64,000 nucleotides of DNA, taken from contig FP929036.1 of assembly GCA_000209815.1 (NCBI GenBank), positions 143,907 through 207,906 of the forward strand, written 5' to 3'. Both the position numbers and the translations under genes were made by a program. Below the pieces are notes generated by a model. It did not search any database, had not been told where the DNA came from, and worked only from the letters and a program-made list of their open reading frames with translations. This DNA comes from Butyrivibrio fibrisolvens 16/4 (lineage in GTDB: Bacteria; Bacillota; Clostridia; Lachnospirales; Lachnospiraceae). Below, piece by piece: positions 25,164-36,204 of this stretch (position 1 is its first letter; each line of letters begins with the position of its first letter).

Positions 25164-26874
25164 TAGATTGTAAATGACTCTTTGATTTCTCTTAGCTCAT
25201 CTGAATTTGCTTCGGTTTCACCAACCACCTTAACAACACCATCTGATAGATTGGCCACATCTGTTGCTTTTTCTGCCACAGTTGATACAGCCTCCGCAGC
25301 TTCAGAAACAGTCTTTGATATTTCATCAACAGATATAGATATTTCTGTGGTAGACTCCTGAAGTTCACTGATTTTCTCTGAAATCTCATCCATAACAGTT
25401 GAGAAATTCTCAGCATCATTCTTGTAATCATCAGCCATCTTCATAAAGTTTGTATAATCATCAGCCACATCCTTTTCAATGTACCCAAGTGTCTTGCTCA
25501 GACATTCATTCATGGAATTTACAGATTCCTTAACCTCTGCAACAATTTCCATAATACCTGCAACTGTATTACTTGATTGTGTTGCAAGCCCACCAATTTC
25601 TGTTGCAACTACAGCAAATCCCTTGCCTGCCTCACCTGCTCTTGCAGCTTCAATGGAAGCATTCAGTGCTAGAAGATTTGTCTGGCTGGCAATATCCTGA
25701 ATAGCAACAGCCAAATCGTTAACCTTTTCAACTGCCTTTGATTTTTCTAGAGCAGTCTTGCTTTGCTCGCTAATTTCATCATAAATACGGCCTGTCTTTT
25801 CCTTAGCAGTTACTGTCTCGTTATATACACTTACTGCTCTTTGCTTGATTTCCTTAGCCGATGATGCTCCCTCTTTAGCTTCCTCTGCAATTACATTTGC
25901 ATTTTCCTTAATGGAAGCAGCTCTTTCACTGATAACATCAGTCGTAGCTGAAGTTTCTTCCATACTGGCTGCAAGCTCTTCAGAGGTTGCGGAATTATCT
26001 GAGTTTGCTGAATCAATTTCCATAGTAATATCTTTTAATCTAAGGGCATGACCTTCCAAATCAACTGAGGTGCTGGCAATCTTCTCAACTATATCTCGAA
26101 GATTATTCTCCATTTCAGAAACAGCTCTTGCCATAATACCGGTTTCGTCTCTTTTGTGCTCCAGCTTTTCAATATCATCACCCACAACGAAATTTAAAGC
26201 TGCAACATTTTTAATGATACCAGTAATTATCTGGATAGGATTAGTAATTCCTCTAGCTGCAATGATACCAATTAACAAAACTACTGCTGCCATAATTGTA
26301 GAAAGAAGAATTCCTACGTTTCTAATGGCATTGATTTCAGCCATAATATCTTTATCATCAGCAACACAAACTGTTACCCAGCCTGTGGATTTAATAACCT
26401 GATAAGCACTGTATTTTACTACGCCATTCTCGTCTGTATACCGGCTTATATTTGAAGCTACATAGTTTCCGGATGGAATTTCTGTAATTAGCTTATTTAT
26501 TTCTGCATTAGCTACCTTAGTGTCAATCTTATCTGGCTTCTTATGATATATGAATGTACCTTCCTGATTGATAACGTATATGTAGCTTGATTCAATTCCA
26601 TTTAGGCCTCTTCCCTCAAGAACAGGCTTTAGTGTCTCATAATTAACGCCCGTGACACCATTAACTTCTATTTCCTGCTCTACAATCTCAGCACATAACG
26701 TAGCAAGATCCTGCATATTATGCTCATTTACTGACTGGATTGTAGCTTTTGCCTTAGGAATGATGTAAACGATATTCAATAGAAAGAAAGCAATGATACT
26801 AATAAGAACAAGTATTAAGATTTTTACATAAATAGAGTGAAGGTTAAAGCTGCGTTTTTTTCTTTATTTTCCAT
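25163..26874 (-). CDS. Methyl-accepting chemotaxis protein (frameshifted)
   Basis: The reconstructed chemoreceptor is about 570 residues: a short cytoplasmic N-terminus, TM1 (about 17-37), an extracellular dCache-like sensor with [16 protein letters not shown] and a WVTVCVADD end, TM2, a HAMP linker ([10 protein letters not shown]), and a long signalling coiled coil with the hairpin tip [20 protein letters not shown]. It relays ligand binding to CheA/CheW. The start at 26874 has AAGGAG upstream, and the frame breaks after 7 codons (A-run near 26854-26860); adding one A gives [17 protein letters not shown]. No che gene is nearby, so it is an orphan receptor. Confidence 0.9.
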
Positions 26875-26977
26875 CCGAGTTCTCCTTCTTTTCAGATAGG
26901 TTATAAGTCCTCTATTTTTGAATTTTATAGACTATATATGTTATTTCGGTGAAAAAAATATGAAATCGCAAAAAATA

Positions 26978-27096
26978 TTTACAATACAGAACAAAATATG
27001 ATAAGATAACCAAGTTTTAGAAATGGTTATATTGGAAACGACACATCCTCTGGATGATAACGAACAACACATTTTTATTATGTTATTCATTATCAG
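26978..27096 (+). promoter_or_regulatory. Promoter and inverted repeats before DUF2798 gene
   Basis: TTTACA (26978-26983), an 18-bp spacer and TAAGAT (27002-27007) form a plausible promoter. ATAACCA/TGGTTAT arms (about 27005-27032) lie over the -10 and start point. A second imperfect palindrome, TGATAA(C/T)GAA(C/T)AAC (27053-27095), lies in the leader just before AAGGAGG. Both could be regulator sites. Confidence 0.4.
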
Positions 27097-27110
27097 AAGG
27101 AGGATTTTTT

Positions 27111-27566
27111 ATGCCTAAAAACAAATTTCAGGATGTAGTATTTACAATTATTATGGCCACAGTTATGGTCTACGGAATGGTGGTTTACAACGTAGCACTT
27201 AACACAGGTGGTGTTACAGGACAGACTTTCTTACTTGCTCTTCATGAACTTCCAATCATGGTGCCTATCGCATTTGTACTGGAGTTCTTTATTGTTGGGA
27301 AAATTGCAAGAGGTCTTGCTTTTTCAGTAATGGACCCTGCCAAGGACAGACCTCAGTTCATCACATATGCAATTTCTATTTGCATCTGCTGCATTATGTG
27401 CCCAATCATGAGCCTTGTTGCTACCATTCTTTTCAAGGACACACACACATTTGGAACATGGATTCAGACCTGGGCTATGAACTTCCCTATGGCTCTGCTT
27501 TATCAGTTATTCTACTGTGGACCATTTGTAAGACTTATTTTTAGAACTATATTTAAAAAGAAATAA
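27111..27566 (+). CDS. DUF2798 family membrane protein
   Basis: A 151-residue protein with four predicted membrane helices and the paired-repeat layout of DUF2798 (FTIIMATVMVYGMVVYN near the start and ICICCIMCPIMSLVATIL later). The function is unknown; members are small inner-membrane proteins. The ATG at 27111 follows AGAAGGAGGA by 6 nt, so an earlier in-frame start at 27054 is not used. It is monocistronic with its own promoter region and terminator, divergent from the chemoreceptor gene. Confidence 0.85.
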   Translation: MPKNKFQDVVFTIIMATVMVYGMVVYNVALNTGGVTGQTFLLALHELPIMVPIAFVLEFFIVGKIARGLAFSVMDPAKDRPQFITYAISICICCIMCPIMSLVATILFKDTHTFGTWIQTWAMNFPMALLYQLFYCGPFVRLIFRTIFKKK

Positions 27567-27571
27567 ATTTT

Positions 27572-27602
27572 AAGAGACCAGGGAAATCTGGTCTCTTTTT
27601 TT
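27572..27602. terminator. Bidirectional terminator
   Basis: AAGAGACCAG (27572-27581) pairs with CTGGTCTCTT (27588-27597), followed by seven T. It lies between the convergent DUF2798 and GH65 genes. Confidence 0.92.
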
Positions 27603-27607
27603 GTCTT

Positions 27608-29799
27608 CTATTGAACTTCGTATCTTTTTAACTGTCCATCTTTTTCAATTGGAATAATAATCTTTTTCCACCCCTTTGGTAGATGTGGTTCAAAAACTAT
27701 TTCATCTGATTCAAATGCTGTCTTCATTCCAGCAAAGCCGAATACAACAAGCTGCCATAGACCACCGCAGTTTGCAATGTGAATGCCTTCCTCAGCTCCG
27801 AGCTTATTATCGTCCATATCAATATTTATAACTCGATTAAGGAAAGCCATTGCCTCATCTTCTTTACCAAGCCAGGCTGCTATAATGCCGTGGACTGCTG
27901 CAGAAAGTGACGAATCATGAGTGGTAATAGGCTCATAGTAATCGTAGTTTGCACGAAGCTCTTCCTTTGTAAATTCATTTTTAAAGAGCATCATCATCTC
28001 TAATACATCTGCCTGCTTTAGAGCCTTGCTGCGATAGTTTCTCTCCTGTGAAATATAGGTTCCAAAGCATTTGCTTCTATCCTTCCATACAGTATCAAAA
28101 TCTATATCAGCATAGTTTAAGAACTCATCACACTGTAGGATAACCCCTTCTGGAGAATCCAAATCCAGCTTAAGGTTTGCTGCCACATCTTTAAATAGTG
28201 CTATTTCATCATCTGTTACATGTAAATGCTCTGGTCTAAACTGCTCTAACCAGAAAATTGTCTGCTCTAGAGAATATTTCACCATTTTATTGGTGTAGCG
28301 ATTGTTATTTGTAATAGGTAGATATTCATCTGGTCCCATAACACCTAAAAGCTGGTAGCTGCCATCAGCAAATCTGTCCACTCTTGTGCACCAATAGCGT
28401 GCTGTCTCCACCATAATATCTATACCGTATTTACGAATAAAATCTATATCTTCTGTAGCAAATACATAATGCATTATTGCATATACGATATCTGCTGTTA
28501 CATGGATTTCATGGTCAGCATACTGCCAGTTAGCGCATTCTTCGTCTCCTGAGACAGAAGACTCCCAAGGATAGCGTGCACCCTTGTAGCCGTAGCTTGT
28601 GGCATTTCTTTTTGCTCCTTCAAGAGTGTTATATCTAAAGAGCAATAGCTTTTTAGCTGCCTCTGGATTAGTATAAATAAAAAACGGCAAGAGGCTGATT
28701 TCTGTATCCCAGAAATATCTACCAAAATAAGCAGCACCTGCATACCCCTTGGCGCAAATAGCCACTCTATCATCTCTATCATTATCTGCACGAAGCAAAT
28801 GATAGATAGACATGCGAAGAGCCTTTTGTACTCTATCATCTCCTTCGATGATTACATCTGAGCGATTCCAATATTCTTTCCACTTGTCCTGGTGACGTTT
28901 AAGCAAAACATCACAGCCTGACTCAATGGCGTAGTCCATGGTCGTAGTACAGGTTTCAAATGGATCTGTTACTTCTTTGACCTTGTCCCTGTCTGTTGCC
29001 ACTGTAATGATTCTTTGGATGACCAGCTCCTCACCTTCTCCTAGCTCCAGAGTACCTGTGGTAAACCCACGTTTTTCATCCCCAAGAGTTACAGTAGAAA
29101 CTTTTCTATTTGCAAGAAGCTTTGAAAGAATTACCACCTTATTTCCACCATTAGTATCTACTGATACCTGTATAGTGTTTTTATCTATTGCTGAATTTTC
29201 AGTTCCTGTAAAATGATTAAATCCGTTGGTGCGAACTCCTACATTTACACCACCAAAGAATGTTACTTCACCATTTCCAGATGCAAGCTTTAGCTTTATC
29301 TGAGAGATAGCTAGATGCGCGTTTTCCTTTGAAATGAACCTGAAAAACTCCATCTCAACTACCTGACCTTCCTTTGTGTGCCAGGTGAGATGACGATTTA
29401 GGCTGCCATCTCTCATATCAAGCCATCTCTTGTAGCCTGTTATTTTGCTTTCGTTCATATCAAGGGTTTCACCATTAATGCAAAAACCTGTTTCAAAAAA
29501 TATGGAAGGTTGATTATTTCTGTCATTAAATGTGGATGTTTTCCTACGATTCCAGGAATGTAGGTCCCCCAGTTGCTTTGTTCCTTGAGATGTTTTTCCA
29601 AGGTGACATTAGCGGGCTTTCTTTCGTATTCTCTAGCCTGATTGACACAAGAGACGCCTTCATCGTAGCTTCCTCGCACATCCATATATCCATTACCCTG
29701 AGTAAAGAGTCCCTCGTAATGCTTTGACTTCTCAGGATCATAAGTTTCCTCTGTAAGACACCAGTTGATATCGTACTTATTACCTTTCATTTCTATCAT
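27608..29799 (-). CDS. GH65 glycoside phosphorylase (frameshifted)
   Basis: Family GH65 enzymes split alpha-glucosides (maltose, kojibiose, nigerose, trehalose and others) with phosphate and inversion, giving beta-glucose 1-phosphate. The catalytic acid lies in LLGVMGPDEYLP (Glu), with the family segment NNNRYTNKMVKYSLE after it; the N-terminal FTQGNGYMDVRGSYDEG and C-terminal GIHIANCGGLWQLVVFGFAG are also typical. The frame breaks at about 29495-29500: one T restored in CATATTTTTTG joins PYFFETGFCINGETLDM, giving 730 residues, the usual length. No signal peptide, so it is cytoplasmic. It is the last gene of the transport operon, and with pgmB (37.2 kb) completes disaccharide phosphorolysis. 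The substrate is not predictable here. Confidence 0.9.
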
Positions 29800-29812
29800 T
29801 GTCTACTCCTAT

Positions 29813-30633
29813 CTAGCCCTTTACAGATCCTGCTGCAAGACCTGCAATTACCTGCTTTTGTAAAATGATAAATGCAATAATACTTGGAATAGCTACCACT
29901 ACTGTAGCTGCAAACATTGCGCCATAGTCGCTGGCAAAGGCACTCTTGAAATAGTAAAGAGCTATTGGAAGAGTACGCTTTTCCGTGTTGCCAGTTAACG
30001 TAAGAGCAAACTGGAATTCATTCCAAGCAAGCAAAAACTGAATAACACCTGCTGTAGCAAAAGCTGGTCTTGTGATAGGAAGCACAATCTGAAGGAAGGT
30101 TCTAAAGAACCCGCTGCCATCAATATAAGCTGCTTCCTCAAGTGTAAACGGAATAGTTTTAATGTAGCTCACCATAATGTAAAAGGTAGTTGGCATACCA
30201 AGGGCGGTGTACACCAGTACAAGCCCTGTAAGTGAATTGTACAAATGGCTGCCGTTTAAAATAGTATAAAGTGGCTGAATGAGGGCTGCCCCTGGAATAA
30301 TCAGTCCTAGGGAAAACATTAATGTCACTAACCCCTTTGCCTTAAAGCTGCAGCGAACTACAACATAAGCTGCCATAGAACAAACAAAAAGGTTAAGCAA
30401 TGTAGCAACTATAGCCACAACAATACTATTTTTATAAAAGGTTAAAATTGGCGCCAGCTTAAATGCTGTCACATAATTTGAAATATGCATCCCAGTAGGA
30501 AATCCCATCCCTGCAGACAGGATTTCACTATTGGTTTTGAATGAAGAAAAAGAACCCATATAAATGGCACAAGGGATATCACAACTATAATTGTTAAGAA
30601 TAATCCGATTAATATTTTCTGTATAGCTTTCAT
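29813..30633 (-). CDS. Carbohydrate ABC transporter permease, MalG type (frameshifted)
   Basis: An inner-membrane permease of a CUT1 sugar importer, 6 helices, 273 residues when repaired. The EAA loop that contacts the ATPase is seen as EEAAYIDGSGFFRTFLQIVLP. The true start is the ATG at 30633, preceded by AAGGGGG, reading MKAIQKILIGLFLTIIVV (TM1). The frame is lost at 30548-30552 in a run of T; adding one T gives FIWVLFSSFKTNSEILS and joins the main frame, which by itself would lack TM1. It follows the MalF-type permease gene by 15 bp. No ATPase gene is in the locus, so a shared MsmK-type ATPase elsewhere probably powers it. Confidence 0.9.
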
Positions 30634-30648
30634 ATTTTGTCCCCCTTC

Positions 30649-31517
30649 TTAATCCTCGGCATCCATCTTGAATATCTGACGGATAAGCTTTAGTACTAAT
30701 ACGCCAAGGATTATAAGTAGTACACCCTGGGTGTTTGCCAAGCCATAGTTATTATTAGTGAATACTGTTTTATATAGATACATTGGCATATTCATAGTCT
30801 TGCTACCTGGTCCACCGGATGTAGTCATCATAATGATATCCAGCTTTTGAAGCATAGATGTAGCTGCAAGTACTGTAGAAGTACCAATGATATTTCTCAT
30901 AAGTGGTAAAACAATGTGCATATCTATCTGAAATGATGTAGCTCCATCGATTCTGGCTGCCTCGTAAATATCCTCTGATATAGAAGACATTTCTGCCATT
31001 ACAAGAATAGTTACAAGACCCGCATATGGAAGCCATGTAAGTGTTACAGATAAAAATGCTGTGCGTGGATCCATAAACCAGTTTTGTGAATAGTTAGAAC
31101 CTGTGATTTTAGAAATCAAAGAATTTACAAGACCAAACTGTGGATTCATTACGCAAAGGAATAACATACCAAGTGCTGCACTTGAAATAATATTGGGAAT
31201 AAAGAAGATCGTTCTGATTGGTGATGAATACCATTTCTTCTTTGAAAGAATAAGCGCCACAACTACGCCAATCGATACGTGAATTGTAGACTGAAGCATA
31301 ATCCAAATAAGTGTGTTTTTATACTTTCAATATAAGTTTTATCTTCTGTAAAAAGAGTTATGTAATTTTTTAATCCTACGAAGGACATGTCCTTTCCAAT
31401 AGCCCAATCTGTAAAAGATGTTCCCAATAGCACTACGATTGATGTCAAAAAAATATATGCAAAAATCAGTACGCCTGGTGCCAGAAAGAGAGCTATCCAT
31501 TTCTTATTTTTTGTCAT
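30649..31517 (-). CDS. Carbohydrate ABC transporter permease, MalF type (frameshifted)
   Basis: Partner permease of the CUT1 importer, 289 residues when repaired. It begins MTKNKKWIALFLAPGVLIFA at 31517 with AAGGAG upstream, and breaks at about 31316-31320; adding one A gives IESIKNTLIWIMLQSTIHV and the main frame. The EAA loop is IYEAARIDGATSFQIDMHIVLPLM. TM layout is typical. It lies downstream of the binding-protein gene across a terminator-like hairpin and upstream of the MalG-type gene, so its level is probably set by read-through. Confidence 0.9.
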
Positions 31518-31546
31518 GATTTTTCTCCTTTTAGGAACAAAATTTG

Positions 31547-31604
31547 CAAAAAAATAGCACAAGCAATAATTGAAGTATTATTCCTTTAATTTTGCTTGTG
31601 CTAT
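31547..31604 (-). terminator. Intra-operon terminator between binding protein and permeases
   Basis: ATAGCACAAGCA (31554-31565) pairs perfectly with TGCTTGTGCTAT (31593-31604); on the minus strand a TTTTTTTG tract follows. A partial stop here would keep the binding protein in excess of the permeases. Confidence 0.75.
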
Positions 31605-31637
31605 ATGAAAATCGTGAAATGTTCCTATCTAACGATT

Positions 31638-32981
31638 TTATTTACTTGCATTAGCTGCCTCTGTTAAATGTGTTGCGAACTCCTCAGCTGTAATCTCATC
31701 ATAAGCCAGCTCTGGGTATCTAACAGCGAACTCATCAATAACGCTCTCATGTGCATTGTTATCTAAGTTACCAAATGTATACTTAGCATTTGCAGAAATC
31801 TCAAGTAACTCAGCAAGAACTGGGTTTGCAGCCTTGTACTCATCAGAAATCTCTACGTTTTCTGTAAGTGGAAGAACTCCGCCCTTCTCAAGGAATACGC
31901 TCTGAGCATACTTGCCTGTCTTGAACTTAAGGAACTCTAAAGCAGCCTGCTGCTCTGCTTCTGACTTGCCGTTTGTACAAAGAATGTAACCAACTTCGTA
32001 CTGAGCAATAAGACCATCCTCTGGGTAAAGAGCAACTCCTACCTTATCCTGGAAACCTGGAGCAGACTTTGTCTCATCTGTAAAGTCTGGGCACATCCAA
32101 GGACCATTTGCGATCATAGCAACATTTCCCTGCTCAAAGTTGTTAGCAGCGTTTGCATAGATTGCGCCGATAGCATCTGGAGTTGTATATTTCTGTAAGC
32201 ACTCCTTCATTAAATCAAGACCTTCAACAACAGCATCTGTGTTGTAAGACTCTGGGTATGTTGTGTTCATAAACTTGTTGCCATCAGCACCATGTGTACC
32301 AATGTATGCAGCAAGCCAAAGGTTTGTTGTCCAAGCATTCTCACCAGTCATAAGAGCAAGTGGTGTGTAGCCTTTAGCAGAAAGCTTTTCATTGTTTGAC
32401 ATCCACTCATCCCATGTCTTAGCTGGTGTGATGCCTGCATCCTCAAACATATCCTTGTTATAGAAGTAACCTACAACCTGTCTCTGATTTGAGATTGAAT
32501 AAACCTTACCATCATCTTCCATGTTGTAGTTCATTGCATCTTCGCCAACATACTTCATCCATTCTGCATCTTCCTCAAGAAATGGCTTGAGATCAACTGC
32601 CTGACCATTTTCTATAGCAAGCTCTCTAATACCATTCTTTCCGATTACTACGTCTGGAAGTGACTTTGATGAAGCAAGTGTTTTCATCTTGTCTACGAAA
32701 GCATCATCACTAGGAAGTTCCTCTACAACAACCTTAATTTTTCCTTCGTACTCTTTGTTGAAGGCCTCGATAACCTCTGTCTCAGCCTCTGCAGAAGCGT
32801 GGCTTCCTACCATAAATGTTGCATAGGAAATCTCAATAGGACCATCCCCATTTGTAGGCACCTGAGAATCCTCAACAGTTCCTTCTCCTGTTGCTGTACC
32901 TGCGCTGCCACAAGCTACTAATGAAAGAGTTGATGTAGCTACAAGTCCAGCTGCAAGAAGTCTAAATAACTTTCTTTTCAT
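31638..32981 (-). CDS. Sugar ABC transporter substrate-binding lipoprotein
   Basis: A 447-residue CUT1 extracellular binding protein. The signal peptide ends in the lipobox LSLVAC (Cys about 24), so it is lipid-anchored outside the membrane. The mature part has the MalE-like fold with VIEAFNKEYEGKIKV, GNKGYTPLALMTGENAW-type middle and NVAMIANGPWMCPDF ligand-lobe motifs. It should capture the oligosaccharide released by the GH43 enzyme or others. AGGAGGG precedes the ATG. Upstream lie two inverted repeats, downstream a partial terminator, then two permeases and GH65. Confidence 0.93.
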   Translation of the reverse strand: MKRKLFRLLAAGLVATSTLSLVACGSAGTATGEGTVEDSQVPTNGDGPIEISYATFMVGSHASAEAETEVIEAFNKEYEGKIKVVVEELPSDDAFVDKMKTLASSKSLPDVVIGKNGIRELAIENGQAVDLKPFLEEDAEWMKYVGEDAMNYNMEDDGKVYSISNQRQVVGYFYNKDMFEDAGITPAKTWDEWMSNNEKLSAKGYTPLALMTGENAWTTNLWLAAYIGTHGADGNKFMNTTYPESYNTDAVVEGLDLMKECLQKYTTPDAIGAIYANAANNFEQGNVAMIANGPWMCPDFTDETKSAPGFQDKVGVALYPEDGLIAQYEVGYILCTNGKSEAEQQAALEFLKFKTGKYAQSVFLEKGGVLPLTENVEISDEYKAANPVLAELLEISANAKYTFGNLDNNAHESVIDEFAVRYPELAYDEITAEEFATHLTEAANASK

Positions 32982-33002
32982 TTCTTACCCTCCTGAAATT
33001 TA

Positions 33003-33057
33003 GGTTTGTTTTGTGATGGTTAAAATATAAAACAAACCAGACTCTCTATTAATAGAG
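33003..33057 (-). promoter_or_regulatory. Two inverted repeats upstream of binding-protein gene
   Basis: A perfect 10-bp inverted repeat, GGTTTGTTTT (33003-33012) with AAAACAAACC (33029-33038), stands 20 bp before the start codon. Next to it is the perfect palindrome CTCTATTAATAGAG (33044-33057). They lie in the 106-bp gap after the response-regulator gene and may be a leader hairpin plus an operator for that regulator. Confidence 0.5.
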
Positions 33058-33087
33058 GGGCTTTACCTTTTCTTGTAATATTTTGCC

Positions 33088-34638
33088 CTACCTCTGACGG
33101 TAGTCTCTAGGGCTGCTATTTGTATATTTATAAAAAACATTTGTAAAATAGGCTGCATCATTAAAGCCTACTTCCTGGGCTATTTCATAGATTTTTTTGT
33201 TAGTATTGGCAAGAAGCTCTTTTGCCTTTGTCACTCTGTAAATAGCAATAGCCTCTGTAACAGTCATACCTGTGACTTTTTTATAGGCACGACTGATGTA
33301 ACTATTATTCATAAAAAGTTCATCACTGATAAACTGTAAAGTCAGCTCTTCTTTATAATGAGCCTTAATGCAATTATCCACTTTTCCTACTAATTCATTT
33401 TTTGTATTTTTTTTACCTATGCAAATTTCTCTAAGATTATTTATCACATCAGTTCCTATTACAGTAAAATCCTGAATGGTTCCGGCATTTTTCACACTGT
33501 TATAGACTTGTTTTTCATAGTCATTAAAATCCAGCTTTGTATTGACCTGATAACGAACCGCTTTGTGAATAAGAGAACTAAAAATAACCAGTATGTATAG
33601 CCTGCACTGTTCAAAAGTAAGCTTTGAAAGTAACAGCTTATTTGTAAAGTCCTCTAAGATAACTGCAGCCTCATTTTTCTTTTCGTCAAAGCAAGCCTCT
33701 GTAATTCTTTCTGAGTACCAGGTTACATCTATAGAATCACCTTCTGTAGAAACTACATCACCATCGTATACCTTTAGCTTACAGCCACTTCCTGTAAGCT
33801 TTGACAGGGCATCTCTGGCATTGGAATAGCCTGCTTTCAAATCGTTAACATCCTCTATCTGAGTGCTTATTCCAATCATGACCTCGATTCGCATAAATTC
33901 TTCTATCATAATCAAGATATTGCTAAAGTAATTCACCACCTGATTAATGCCGATGCCGCTTTTCTTTTCGTAGCACACCCCAATGGTATACAGATTTTCT
34001 GTAAGTGGCATAATAGAGTATTTGCACTGCCCCAAAGAAATTTTCAGGATGTTGTTTAAAATATCCATCATATCTCTGTCAGAATTATTATCCTCATAGA
34101 CCTTTATACTGGCTGCACAGATCACATAGTTATATCTATCCAGGCCATATTTTTCCACATCAGACTGAGAAATATTGTTTGAAACCAATAGTCCTTTAAG
34201 CACATTAAAGAAGTACTCCTGGCTATCTTTATCAATAAGATGACTAGCCTGCTCTTTCTTTTGCTCTTCTATTACCTTTACACACCTGGTAATGGTTTTA
34301 GGCAATTCATCAATAAACTCATTCTTGATGATATAATCAAAAACCTTGTTTTTTAGAGCAGCTCTGGCCATTTCAAATTCTGAATAAGCTGTAAGAATAA
34401 TTACCTTTAACTCGGGATATTCCTCCCTGATATTTTTACTTAGGGTCAGTCCATCCATCACCGGCATTTTAATATCTGTTACCACTATATCCACCTGATT
34501 TTTTGCGATAAAATCAAGTGCCTGGCTACCATTAACACAATCCCCTACAACCTGACACTCTAAATCAGTCCAATCGATAAGTGCCTTTATTCCATCTCTA
34601 ATATTTCTTTCATCATCTACAATCAATACATTATTCAT
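33088..34638 (-). CDS. AraC-type response regulator (YesN-like)
   Basis: A 516-residue regulator. Residues 1-120 form a receiver domain (IVDDERNIRDG, phospho-acceptor Asp in VVTDIKMPVMDG at about 55, and a conserved Lys near 105). A long middle domain follows, then a C-terminal AraC pair of helix-turn-helix motifs (about 415-514: LQFISDELFMNNSYISRAYKK, IYEIAQEVGFNDAAYFTNVF). This is the Lachnospiraceae form that controls sugar ABC operons with a YesM kinase. It starts 4 bp after the kinase gene. Likely targets are the inverted repeats before the binding-protein gene and the GH43 promoter region. Confidence 0.94.
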   Translation of the reverse strand: MNNVLIVDDERNIRDGIKALIDWTDLECQVVGDCVNGSQALDFIAKNQVDIVVTDIKMPVMDGLTLSKNIREEYPELKVIILTAYSEFEMARAALKNKVFDYIIKNEFIDELPKTITRCVKVIEEQKKEQASHLIDKDSQEYFFNVLKGLLVSNNISQSDVEKYGLDRYNYVICAASIKVYEDNNSDRDMMDILNNILKISLGQCKYSIMPLTENLYTIGVCYEKKSGIGINQVVNYFSNILIMIEEFMRIEVMIGISTQIEDVNDLKAGYSNARDALSKLTGSGCKLKVYDGDVVSTEGDSIDVTWYSERITEACFDEKKNEAAVILEDFTNKLLLSKLTFEQCRLYILVIFSSLIHKAVRYQVNTKLDFNDYEKQVYNSVKNAGTIQDFTVIGTDVINNLREICIGKKNTKNELVGKVDNCIKAHYKEELTLQFISDELFMNNSYISRAYKKVTGMTVTEAIAIYRVTKAKELLANTNKKIYEIAQEVGFNDAAYFTNVFYKYTNSSPRDYRQR

Positions 34639-34642
34639 ATCT

Positions 34643-36204
34643 TTACACCCATTTCTTCTGAGGCACTCTTATTGCTATATCCGTGCCAATATCTTTATAA
34701 CTTACGACATCTAAACCATATTCTTTGCCATAGATTAACTGAATGCGTTTTTGCGTACTTCTAAGGCCAACCCGATCTGATTCACTTTCCAAATCCATTT
34801 CATCTACATCAAATCCCACACCATTATCAGTAACATGGATTATCAAATCACCACCTTCTGCTGTAACATTTATTGTTACAAGAGCTGGTCTGTCACAGGC
34901 CTCTACCCCATGTATCACTGCGTTTTCCACAATGGGTTCTATGGAAAGGCGCGGTATTTCACATTTCTTTAGAGCTTCATCATCCACGATGATGTTGTAG
35001 GTCAGCTTGTCCTCATAACGTTCCTTTTGAAGAGACAGATAATATTCTACATATTTCAGCTCCTCTTCTATAGATATCAGTCCTCGCTCATCCTTGTATA
35101 TACCGGCGCGAAGCAGGCTTGATAATGAGCTGATCATTTTGTAAACCGACTCATCTTTCGACATCTTAGCCTTGATTTGGATAGTCAACAAAATATTGAA
35201 GAGAAAATGCGGGTTCATCTGATGCTGAAGGAATTTAATTTCTGCCTCATCATTTAAATGTCTTGCCTCGTAGCTACTTTCCACAAGCGTCAAAATAAAT
35301 ACCATAAGGACCGCAATGATTACAGACACGATAATTAGAGACTCCATACCAATAAGAGTCTGTCTCATAATTGCCTGCTTAGGAAACATATAAAGAATCT
35401 GAAAATCGTTATTTACACGTTTTCTGATAAGATCGTATTTCTCACCTGCAAATCTCACCTGAGCCCTTTGTCCTTTTGCATAAAAAAGCTGATCGTTAAG
35501 AAAATTTCCAAGATCCTCAGGATTAGTGCTGGCATAGACTATTCCCTTGTTATTGATTAGAAATGCTTTTGCACCTTCAAAGCTTGCCATAGAACAAAGT
35601 CTTTCATTTAGGCCTGCTACGCTGGTGCCGCCAATAATGTACATGGCATCTTCCGAATCAAAATCCGATTGGATTTTAAGAACTGTATAAATTGTCTGAT
35701 CCTCGTAAGAAGGAGGAATCATCTGATTGTAGGCTGTATCATTTTTTACAGCATAAAAGACCTTTCCTGTTCTATCTATAATCTGCTGAGTACTATAGGA
35801 TTTGGTATAGGTGTATGCCAAAAGCTTCTCATTTTCATACACAGTTAGATAGTCAAAAAGGTCAAAATTCCATACATTGTTATAAACAAGTACTCTCTGC
35901 ATTTCCTTGTTAAGACTTTCGGTATGCAGAGAGCTACTTTTATCTTTGGAACTAAAATATGTTTTTTATTTCTCCATTTAGAAATAGATTCACTTCCTGA
36001 TAGGGCAATGGTTGTCCCATCCATCATTTCAAAGGTGCGATTTATATTTTCTGCACCTGTATCCAGCATACTTTCTATGCTGTGGTAATTTTCTTCAAGT
36101 ACATTTCTATATACTACGAAGGTGACGATTGCTCCGTAAACCATGAATGCCACCATAAGCATCACCATGATTTTAAGGTACAGCTTGGACCAATTTTTCT
36201 TCAT
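34643..36204 (-). CDS. Sensor histidine kinase, YesM type (frameshifted)
   Basis: Reconstructed at about 520 residues. TM1 lies near 10-30, followed by an extracellular sensor of about 250 residues, TM2 (LIIVSVIIAVLMVFILTL), and a His-kinase domain of the LytS/YesM family with EIKFLQHQMNPHFLFNILL (phospho-His) and DNGVGFD in the ATPase. The frame breaks at about 35955-35958; one T added after CATATTTT gives HIFSSKDKSSSLHTESLNKE and joins the two parts. The ATG at 36204 (MKKNWSKL) lies inside the end of the DUF4432 gene, so translation is coupled. It phosphorylates the neighbouring regulator in response to an extracellular sugar or its binding protein. Confidence 0.9.
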
